Positions 12,201-24,200 of a DNA stretch of 64,000 nt are shown here, piece after piece. The notes under the pieces were generated by a model, which made no database searches, was not told the DNA's origin, and saw nothing but the letters and a program-made list of their open reading frames with translations. Numbering within the stretch: the stretch's first letter is position 1; each line of letters begins with the position of its first letter. Both the position numbers and the translations under genes were made by a program. Source of the stretch: Chelydra serpentina (Eukaryota > Chordata > Testudines > Chelydridae); NCBI GenBank assembly GCA_037349315.1, contig JBAIAC010000042.1, positions 1,612,001 to 1,676,000 on the forward strand. Reading direction: 5' to 3'.

Positions 12201-15200
12201 ACTCCACTCCCACCTCGGCCTCCAGCTCCACTCCCACCACCACCCACAACTCCACTCCCACCTCCACCCCCAGCTCCACTCCCACCACGACCGACAACTC
12301 CACTCCCACCACGACCGACAACTCCACTCCCATCTCAACCCCCAGCTCCACTCCCACCGTGACCGACAACTCCACTCCCATCTCCACCTTCAGCTCCACT
12401 CCCGCCGCAACCGACAACTCCACTCCCATCTCCACCTCCAGTTCCACTCCCACCACGACCGACAACTCCACTCCCACCACGACCGACAACTCCACTCCCA
12501 TCTCAACCCCCAGCTCCACTACCACCGTGACCGACAACTCCACTCCCATCTCCACCTTCAGCTCCACTCCCGCCGCAACCGACAACTCCACTCCCATCTC
12601 CACCTCCAGTTCCACTCCCACCCGTACCGACAACTCCACTCCCACCTCAGCCCCCAGCTCCACCCCAACCACGACCGACAACTCCACTCCCACCTCCACC
12701 CCCAGCTCCACCCCCACCACGACCGACAACTCCACTCCCATCTCAACCCCCAGCTCCACTCCCACCATGACCGACAACTCCACTCCCATCTCCACCTTCA
12801 GCTCCACTCCCACCACGACCGACAACTCCACTCCCACCTCAGCCCCCAGCTCCACCCCAACCACGACCGACAACTCCAATCCATTCTCGACCCCCAGCTC
12901 CACGCCCACCACGACTGACAACTCCACTCCCACCTCGGCCTCCAGCTCCACTCCCACCACCACCCACAACTCCACTCCCACCTCCACCCCCAGCTCCACT
13001 CCCACCACGACCGACAACTCCACTCCCACCACGACCGACAACTCCACTCCCATCTCAACCCCCAGCTCCACTCCCACCGTGACCGACAACTCCACTCCCA
13101 TCTCCACCTTCAGCTCCACTCCCGCCGCAACCGACAACTCCACTCCCATCTCCACCTCCAGTTCCACTCCCACCACGACCGACAACTCCACTCCCACCTC
13201 CACCCCCAGCTCCACTCCCACCACGACCGACAACTCCACTCCCACCTCCACCCCCACCTCCACCCCCACCATAACCGACAACTCCACTCGCACCTCGACC
13301 CCCAGCTACACTCCCACCACAACTGACAACTCCACTCCCACCTCCACCCCCAGCTCCACTCCCACCACGACCGACAACTCCACTCCCACCTCCACCTCCA
13401 GCTCCACTCCCACCACAACCGACAACTCCACTCCCACCTCCAGCTCCACGCCCACCACCACCCCCAACTCCACTCCCACCTCCACCCCCAGCTCCACTCC
13501 CACCACGACCGACAACTCCACTCCCACCTCCACCCCCAGCTCCACCCCCACCATAACCGACAACTCCACTCGCACCTCGACCCCTAGCTCCATTCATACC
13601 ATAACTGACATCTCCACTCCCACCACAACTGACAACTCCACTCCCACCTCAACCCAAAGCTCCACTCCCACCACGACCGACAACTCCACTCCCACCTCCA
13701 TCTCCAGCTCCACTCCCACCACGACTGACAACTCCACTCCCATCTCAACCCCCAGCTCCACTCCCACCGTGACCGACAACTCCACTCCCATCTCCACCTC
13801 CAGCTCCACTCCCACCATGACCGAGAACTCCACTCCCATCTCCACCTTCAGCTCCACTCCCGCCGCAACCGACAACTCCACTCCCATCTCCACCTCCAGT
13901 TCCACTCCCACCACGACCGACAACTCCACTCCCACCTCAACCACCAGCTCCACCCCCACCACGACCGACAACTCCACTCCCACCACGACTGACAACTCCA
14001 CTCCCATCTCAACCCCCAGCTCCACTCCCACCGTGACCGACAACTCCACCCCCATCTCCACCTCCAGTTCCACTCCCACCACGACCGACAACTCCACTCC
14101 CACCTCAGCCCCCAGCTCCACCCCAACCATGACCGACAACTCCACTCCCACCTCAGCCCCCAGCTCCACTCCCACCACGACCCACAACTCCACTCCCATC
14201 TCCACCTCCAGCTCCACTCCCACCATGACCGACAACTCCACTCCCATCTCCACCTCCAGCTCCACTCCCGCCGCAACTGACAGCTCCACTCCCATCTCCA
14301 CCTCCAGTTCCACTCCCACCACGACCGACAACTCCACTCCCACCTCAACCACCAGCTCCACCCCCACCACGACCGACAACTCCACTCCCATCTCAACCCC
14401 CAGCTCCACTCCCACCGTGACCGACAACTCCACCCCCATCTCCACCTCCAGCTCCACTCCCACCATGACCGACAACTCCACTCCCATCTCCACCTTCAGC
14501 TCCACTCCCGCCGCAACCGACAACTCCACTCCCATCTCCACCTCCAGTTCCACTCCCACCACGACCGACAACTCCACTCCCACCTCAACCACCAGCTCCA
14601 CCCCCACCACGACCGACAACTCCACTCCCATCTCAACCCCCAGCTCCACTCCCACCATGACCGACAACTCCACTCCCATCTCCACCTTCAGCTCCACTCC
14701 CGCCGCAACCGACAACTCCACTCCCATCTCCACCTCCAGTTCCACTCCCACCACGACCGACAACTCCACTCCCACCTCAGCCCCCAGCTTCACCCCAACC
14801 ACGACCGACAACTCCAATCCCATCTCGACCCCCAGCTCCACGCCCACCAGGACTGACAACTCCACTCCCACCTCGGCCTCCACCTCCACGCCCACCACCA
14901 CCCCCAACTCCACTCCCACCTCCACCCCCAGCTCCACCCCCACCATAACCGACAACTCCACTCGCACCTCGACCCCCAGCTCCACTCCCACCACAACTGA
15001 CAACTCCACTCCCACCTCAACCCCCAGCTCCACTCCCACCACGACCGACAACTCCACTCCCAGCTCCACCTCCAGCTCCACTCCCACCACGACCGACAAC
15101 TCCACTCCCAGCTCCACCTACAGCTCCACTCCCACCACGACCAACAACTCCACTCTCACCTCCAGCTCCACTCCCACCATGACCGACAACTCCACTCCCA

Positions 15201-18200
15201 TCTCCACCTCCAGCTCCACTCCCACCGTGACCGACAACTCCACTCCCATCTCCACCTTCAGCTCCACTCCCGCCGCAACCGACAACTCCACTCCCATCTC
15301 CACCTCCAGTTCCACTCCCACCACGACCAACAACTCCACTCCCACCTCAACCACCAGCTCCATCCCCACCACGACCGACAACTCCACTCCCACCACGACC
15401 GACAACTCCACTCCCACCTCAGCCCCCAGCTCCACCCCAACCACGACCGACAACTCCACTCCCACCTCAGCCCCCAGCTCCACCCCCACCACGACCGACA
15501 ACTCCAATCCCACCTCAACCCCCAGCTCCACCCCAACCACGACCGACAACTCCACTCCCACCTCAACCCCCAGGTCCACCCCCACCACGACTGACAACTC
15601 CACTCCCACCTCCACCCCCAGCTCCACCCCCACCGCGACCGACAACTCAACTCCGACCTCAATCCCCAGCTCCACCCCCACCACGACCGACAACTCCACT
15701 GCCACATCAACCCCCAGCTCCACTCCCACCATGACCGACAACTCCACTCCCATCTCCACCTCCAGCTCCACTCCCACCGCAACCGACAACTCCACTCCCA
15801 CCTCCACCTCCAGCTCCACTCCCACCGCAACCGACAACTCCAATCCCACATCAACCCCCAGCTCCACTCCCACCATGACCGAGAACTCCATTCCCACCTC
15901 AGCCCGCAGCTCCACCCCCACCAAGACCGACAACTCCACTCCCACCTCAACCCCCAGATCCACGCTCACCACAACCGACAACTCCACTCCCACCACGACC
16001 AACATCTCCACTCCCACCTCAGCCACCAGCTCCAACCTTGACACAACCAAAAACTCCATTCCCACCTCGGCCTCAAGCTCCACGCCCACCACCACGCCCA
16101 ACTCCACTCCCACCTCCACCCTCAGCTCCACTCCCACCACGACCGACAACTCCACTCCCACCTCAACCCCCAGCTCCACCCCCACCACAACCGACAACTC
16201 CACTCCCATCTCCACCTCCAGCTCCACCCCCACCACAACCAACAACTCCACTCCCATCTCCACCTCCAGCTCCACCCCCACCACAACCAGCAAGTCCACT
16301 CCCACCTCGACCCCCAGCTCCACTCCCACCACGACTGACAACTCCACTCCCACCTCAACCGCCAGCTCGATCCCCACCACAACCGACAACTCCACTCCCA
16401 CCTCAACCCCCAGTTACACTCCCACCACGACCGACAAATACACTCCCACCTCAACCCCTAGCTCCACCCCCACCATGACCGACAACTCCACTCCCACCAC
16501 GACCCTCCATCCCACTCCCACCACAACCGACAACTCCACTCCCACCTCCATTTCCAGCTCCACTCCCACCACGACTGAGAATTCCACTCCCACCTCAACC
16601 CCCAGCTCCATTGCCACCATGACCGATAACTCCACTCCCACCTCCAACTCCACTCCCACATCAACCCCCAGATCCACGCTCACCACAACCGACAACTCCA
16701 CTCCCACCACGACGAACATCTCCACTCCCACCTCAGCCACCACCTCCAACCTTGACACAACCAACAACTCCATTCCCACCTCGGCCTCCAGCTCCACGCC
16801 CACCACCACCCCCAACTCCACTCCCACCTCCACCCCCAGCTCCACTCCCACTATGACCGACAACTCCACTCCCACCTCAACCCCCAGCTCCACCCCCACC
16901 ACAACCGACAACTCCACTCCCACCTCAACAACCAGTTCCACTCCCACCACGACCGACAACTCCACTCCCACCTCAACCCCTAGCTCCACCCCCACCATGA
17001 CCGACAACTCCACTCCCACCTCGACCCCCAGTTCCACTCCCACCGCAACCGACAACTCCAATCCCACCTCCATTTCCACCTCCACCCCCACCACGACCGA
17101 CATCTCCACTCCCACCATGACGAACAATTCCACTCCCACCACGACCGACAACTCCACTCCCACTTCCATTTCCAGCTCCACCGCCACCACGACCAACAAC
17201 TCCACTCCCACCACGACCGACAACTCCACTCCCACCACGACTGAGAACTCCACTCCCACCTCAACCCCCAGCTCCACCGCCACCACGACCGACAACTCCA
17301 CTCCCACCTCGACCCCCAGTTCCACTCTCACCACGACCGACAACTCAGCTCCCACCTCCACTACTAGCTCCACTCCCACCACAACCCACAACCCCACCCC
17401 CACCACGACCGATAACTCCACTCCCACATCAACTCCCAGGTCCACTCCCACCACGACTGACAACTCCACTCCCACCTCAACCCCCAGCTCCACGCCCACC
17501 ATGACTGACAACTCCACTCCCACCTCGACCCCCAGTTCCACTCCCACCATGACCAACAACTCCACTCCCACCTCAGCCACCAGCTCCAACCTTGACACAA
17601 CCAACAACTCCATTCCCACCTCGGCCTCCAGATCCACGCCCACCACCACCCCCAACTCCACTCCCACCTCCACCCCCAGCTCCACTACCACCACAACCGA
17701 CAACTCCACTCCCACCTCCACCCCCAGCTCCACCCCCACCATAACTGACAACTCCACTCACACCTCGACCCCCAGCTCCACTCCCACCATAACTGACATC
17801 TCCACTCCCACCACAACTGACAACTCCACTCCCACCTCAACCCCCAGCTCCACTCCCACCACGACCGACAACACCACTCCCACCTCCACCTCCAGCTCCA
17901 CTCCCACTGCAACCGACAACTCCACTCCCAGCTCCACCTCCAGCTCCACTCCCACCGCAACCGACAACTCCACTCCCATCTCCACCTCCAGTTCCACTCC
18001 CACCACGACCGACAACTCCACTCCCACCTCAACCACCAGCTCCACCCCCACTATGACCGACAACTCCACTCCCACCACGACCGACAACTCCACTCCCAGC
18101 TCCACCTCCAGCTCCACTCCCACCACGACCGACAACTCCACTCCCACCTCCACCTCCAGCTCCACTCCCACCACGACCGACAACTCCACTCCCATCTCAA

Positions 18201-21200
18201 CCCCCAGCTCCACTCCCACCACGACCAACAACTCCACTCCCACCTCCACCTCCAGCTCCACCCCCACCACGACCGACAACTCCACTCCCATCTCCACCCC
18301 CAGCTCCACTCCCACCACAACCCCCAGCTCCACCCCAACCACGACCGACAACTCCACTCCCACCTCAACCCCTAGCTCCACCCCCACCACAACCGACAAC
18401 TCCACTCCCATCACGACCGACAATTCCACTCCCACCACGACCGACAACTCCACTCCCATCTCAACCCCCAGCTCCACTCCCACCGTGACCGACAACTCCA
18501 CTCCCATCTCCACCTCCAGCTCCACTCCCACCATGACCAACAACTCCACTCCCACCTCAGCCCGCAGCTCCACCCCCACCACAACCGACAACTCCACTCC
18601 CACCTCAACCCCCAGCTCCACGCCCACCTTGACCGACAACTCCACTCCCATCTCCACCTCCAGCTCCACTCCCACCATGACCAACAACTCCACTCCCACC
18701 TCAGCCCGCAGCTCCACCCCCACCACGACCGACAACTCCACTCCCACCTCAACCCCCAGCTCCACGCCCACCACGACCCCCAACTCCACTCCCATCTCCA
18801 CCTCCAGCTCCACCCCCACCACGACCGACAACTCCACTCTCACCACAACCCCCAGCTCCACCCCAACCACGACCGACAACTCCACTCCCACCTCAACCCC
18901 TAGCTCCACCCCAACCACAACCGAGAGCTCCACTCCCATCACGACCGACAACTCCACTCCCATCTCAACCCCCAGCTCCACCCCCACCACGACCGACAAC
19001 TCCACTCCCACCACAACTGACAACTCCACTCCGACCTCAACCCCCAGCTCCACTCTGACCACAACCAACAACTCTACTCCCACCTCAACCCACAGCTCCA
19101 CTCTGACCACAACAGACAACTCCACTCCCACCTCAGCCACCAGCTCCACTCCCACCACGACCGACAACTCCACTCCCATCTCTACCCCCAGCTCCACTCT
19201 GACCACGACCGACAACTCCACTCCCAGCTCCATTTCCAGCTCCACTCCCAGCATGACCGTCAGCTCCACTCCCACCTCTACCCCCAGCTCCACTCCCAGC
19301 TTGACCGTCAGCTCCACTCCCACCACGACCCCCAACTCCGCTGCAATCATGAACCCCAGCTCCCCTGATACCTCGATCTCCAGCTCCACTCCCACCGCAA
19401 CCTTCACCTCCACAGGCACCTCGACCACTAATTCTGCTGCCACCTCGACCCCCAGCTCCACAGACGCCTCGACCCCCAATTCTGCTGCCACCTCAACCCC
19501 GAGCTCCACAGACAGCTCAACCCCCAAATCTGCTGCAACCTCAACCCCCAGCTCCACAGACGCCTCGACCCCCAATTCTGCTGCCACCTCAACCCCGAGC
19601 TCCACAAGCACCTCGACCCCCAATTCTGCTGCCACCTCGACCCCCAGCTCCACTCCCACCTCGACCTTCAGCTCCACTCCCACCACGACCCCCAACTCCG
19701 CTGCAATCATGAACCCCAGCTCCCCTGACACCTCGATCTCCAGCTCCACTTCCACTGCAACCTTCAGCTCCACAGGCACCTTGACCCCTAATTCTGCTGC
19801 CACCTCGACCCCCAGCTCCACAGGTGCCTCGACCCCTAATTCTGCTGCCACCTCGACCCCCATTTCTGCTGCCACCTCGACCCCGAGCTCCACAGACAGC
19901 TCAACCCCCAAATCTGCTGCAACCTCAACCCCGAGCTCCACAGGCGCCTTGACCCTCAATTCTGCTGCCACCTCGACCCCCAGCCCCACAGGCAACTCGA
20001 CCCCCAATTCTGCTGCCACCTCGACCCCCAGCTCCACAGGCGCCTCGACCCCCAATTCTGCTGCCACCTCGACCCCCAGCTCCACAGGCGCCTCGACCCC
20101 CAATTCTGCTGCCACCTCGACCCCCAGCTCCACAGACGCCTCGACCCCCAATTCTGCTGCAACCTCGACCCCCAGCTCCACAGGCGCCTCGACCCCCAAT
20201 TCTGCTGCCACCTCGACCCCCAGCTCCACAGGCGCCTCGACCCCCAATTCTGCTGCCACCTCGACCCCCAGCTCCACAGACGCCTCGACCCCCAATTCTG
20301 CTGCCACCTCAACCCCCAGCTCCACAGGCCCCTCGACCCCCAATTCTGCTGCCACCTCAACCCCCAATTCTGCTGCCACATCGACCCCCAGCTCCACAGG
20401 CACCTCGACCCCCAATTCTGCTGCCACCTCAACCCCCAGCTCCACAGACGCCTCGACCCCCAATTCTGCTGCCACCTCGACCCCCAGCTCCACAGGCGCC
20501 TCGACCCCCAATTCTGCTGCCACCTCGACCCCCAGCTCCACAGATGCCTCGACCCCCAATTCTGCTGCCACCTCGACCCCCAGCTCCACAGGTGCCTCGA
20601 CCCCCAATTCTGCTGCCACCTCGACCCCCAGCTCCACAGATGCCTCAACCCCCAATTCTGCTGCCACCTCAACCCCGAGCTCCACAGGCGCCTTGACCCC
20701 CAATTCTGCTGCCACCTCGACCCCCAGCTCCACAGATGCCTCGACCCCCAATTCTGCTGCCACCTCAACCCCCAGCTCCACAGGTGCCTCGACCCCCAGC
20801 TCCACAGGCACCTCGATCCCCAATTCTGCTGCCACCTCGACCCCCAGCTCCATAGACACATCGACCCCCAGCTCTGCTTCCAGAGCTACCAGCTCTCCTA
20901 CAATCTCTCCACAATCTACCGTCGCTACATCCAAGAGTACCGGGCATCCTACTTCTTCTGGGTCTCCTGCAGTCACACCCACCCCGGCTGTCGTCAGCTC
21001 TTCAACGTCACCTACCTCCAGCGCTTCTGGCGTCCCAGCCCCATCGGCTCCCACCCTGGGTATGTTTACTTGGCATTCGGTGTGTTCAGGTGGCCCCGAA
21101 GGGCTCCCAGCTGAGCACAGGGCCCCCATCTGCCAGGTGCTGTACACTCAACGCAGCAATACCAGCCCTGCAAACCACCCACCAAAGTCGCAGATAGATC

Positions 21201-24200
21201 TGCACGCCCGGGCTTCCCAAGTAGCACACGCCAGGTTGAATGCTCATGGGTCCCGGGGCGGAGGGGGTTGGGTGCGCCAACGGGGTGACTGATGGAGGGG
21301 CACAGAAGGTGCATGGTGCACTCTCTGCCTATGAGATGGCCCGACCTTGACTGACCTTGGTGAGTTTCTTACTCAGGGAAACTTCCCGGGCAGCTGTATC
21401 TAGTTAGGGGCTGAGCAGCCGTCCTACACGGTTCACCTCCATGATCAAGCCTTACTGGGAATGGGCGACAGGGGATGGATCTCTCGATGATTTACCTGTT
21501 CTGTTCATTCCCTCTGAAGCACCTGGCATTGGCCACTGTCAGAAGACAGGATACTGGGCTAGATGGACCTTTGGTCTGACCCAGTCTGGCTACTCTTATC
21601 TTCTTATAACTTGTGGCCATTTTTATCCACCAGGTTCCATCCCAACTAGTGGAGATACGACGTCTGCTGGCCCACCTGGGACTGGACCAGCCACCTCTCC
21701 CAGTCTACCTGAATCCACGACACCTTCAGGGTCTGGCACTACCGCCTCATCTCTTGGGCCCGTTCCTGTCACTTCACAGACCACCGGTAAGGTTATTTGC
21801 TTGCTAAATAGCAGGACGGGTCAAAGGAATTCTCTTGAGCTGTTTTGGCTGATGGGTGACGGGGGAGCTTTGACCCAATGAACGTTTTCACGGAAAAGGG
21901 CCACTTGCTGTGAACATTTTTCATTTTTCATCAAACTGCAAATCAAAGCTTTTCAGCTGAAACACAAAAAGGTCCCAGGGTTTGGCTTACAATTTGGGTG
22001 GCGGTTGCTTAAATGTTGTTATCTGCAGGCGGTTTAGAGCTGAAATTTTTGGCTTTTTTTTTCTTCCAGTTTCAGACCGATTTTTGCTTTGTTTAGTTTT
22101 CGGTTTACAAATGTGCAGTTATTAGCCAACCTTTTTGTGGGGTTGGCTTAAAATTCGAGGGGGTTTGGTCAAACAATTTCCCGTGTTTGATTTTTCAGTT
22201 AACGCAATATTTTCTGTGGAAAGTTTTGATGACGATTTTTTTTTTGGTCCTGTTTCTTTTCATTCAAATTCTCCACGGAAAAAGAAACCCCTTTTCTGAC
22301 CCCCTGTATTAAAGAGGGAAAGGGTTTGTTCCTGTGGATCAGGAATGGGATTTAGGTGCCCTGGACTCCAGTCCTGGCTCTTCTACCAGCCTGTTGGGCA
22401 AGTCCCTGCCTCAGTTTCCCCCTGTAAAATAGGGATATGACACTGGCCTCCTTTGTGGAGCTCTTTGAGATCTACTGATGAAAAAAGATATCAAATTAGA
22501 TTCCTACTGTTATTATTTCTTTATATTACAGTAGAACCTAGAAGCTTTTTTTTGGTTAAAAAACTCCCATATTTTTGCACTAAATAAATAAAAACAATAT
22601 TAAAAATATAAAATAAAACAGACAATTTTATCACACACATTTCTGATTGGAAGAAAAGCCCCCAGCCATTTCCCCACCAAAATAAAAATGTCAAGCCGCT
22701 CTATTAGCCCCATTTTGCAGATGGGAAAACTGAGGCCTAGAAAGACAAGGAGACTTGCCCAATGTCACCCAGAAAGGGACCACAAGCTGAGCCAGGAACT
22801 GACACTCTTGAGTCTCAGACTGGTTTACAGAGTAGAATCGCTCCCAGAAGCTGCATTCAGACGGGGTTAAATCTAATTGAGGAGGCCAGCCCAATGCTCG
22901 GAGAGCTAAAATGAATCATGCCAGATGAAGTTTGCAACTGGAGGAGGAAATGTAACAGGATTTGGGAGGCCAATCCACTCTGATCCCGCATGGCTCTTTG
23001 TCCCCCTCTAGTGGTGACACTATGGCTTGATTTGTGAGTCTGCTAGTGTCCTATAACGAATGTGCTTGAACATTTTAAGGCCGGTAGGATGACCAGAGGG
23101 CAAGTGCGAAAAATCGGGACAGGGTGTGGGGGTAATAGGAGCCTATATAAGAAAAAGCCCCCACAATCGGGACTGTCCCTATAAAATCGGGACATCTGGT
23201 CACCCTAGAGGCCGGTCAGATCACGGATAACACAAGCCTTCTGCAGCAAACCCCGAACTTCTGTGGGAGCCGGAGCGCATTATGCAGGCGGCACTAGCCT
23301 CACTTTCGAACGGCCGGTGTCTCAAAGCGCCCTGAAATCCACCCGCCTGCTCAGACAGTCTTGGAATTTGCTGGGCCTCATCAGGGCACCGGGTAGGACG
23401 CCTGGTTCAAATTTGAGGTCCTTTGCTCAAGGGGTCCCAGTGCCTGGGTTGGCTTGCAAGTTGCTGCGGCTTATCCAGGCGTGATCCTGTCGCTGAAGCA
23501 CAAGGGTCTAATGCTTGGATAAGAGGCGGCCGCACAGGCGACAGAAGAGGCCCAGGGGGTTGAGTGGGTCTGTACGCAAGTGGCTAACCCAAGCCACCAT
23601 GGCCACACTGGTTTTAGCATGCTAGCTCCCCTTTACTTCACCACCAGGGGGAGCTGTGCTCCCTCAACACCCCCTGACTGTAAAGATGGCCCATTATGCT
23701 TTCACCCTGGCCTGACCGTCCGCCCCCTCCCTCATCTTGTCCCCTGCAGCCTCTCCGGATAGCGGCGCCCTCCCCTACTGGGGCATCATCCTCATCTGCC
23801 TGGCCGCGCTGAGCCTGCTGAGCTTCTGCTCTCTGGTAAGGATCCCGGCGAGAGGGTGCCGGTCTGCGGGGCAGGGTGTAGATGGGTGGCGGGCCGCAGC
23901 GTGGCAGCCCAGACTCCTTCACCTTGAGCTAAAAGGCGTGTGGCTGTGGTAGTAGGTTGTTATCCTCTCTGCAGGGCAGCCGCTAGAGGGCAATACGGCA
24001 CCCACTTTGGGGGGGCATGGCTGAAGGTGGCGTAAGAAATACCACCCTGTGTGTGGGTGGGACACCACCCACCTTCATACACTACAGGACTCCTGGGTTC
24101 TATTCCCAACTCTGGGAGAGCCGTGGGCTCTACAGGGGGCAGAGAGGAGTCAGGACTCCTGGGTTCTATCCCCAATGCTGGGAGGGCCATACTGTTTAGA

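Noticed and set aside
9780..19250. CRISPR-like regular spacing (48-nt repeats)
   Set aside because: The repeats are contiguous coding units without unique spacers, in a eukaryotic gene.
9280..21147. Six long minus-strand frames (427 to 1,129 codons) with Val/Gly/Glu-rich periodic peptides
   Set aside because: They are antisense shadows of the 48-nt mucin repeat, whose codon pattern happens to avoid stops on the other strand. They have no starts, splice sites or promoter of their own, while the sense strand has a complete gene model.
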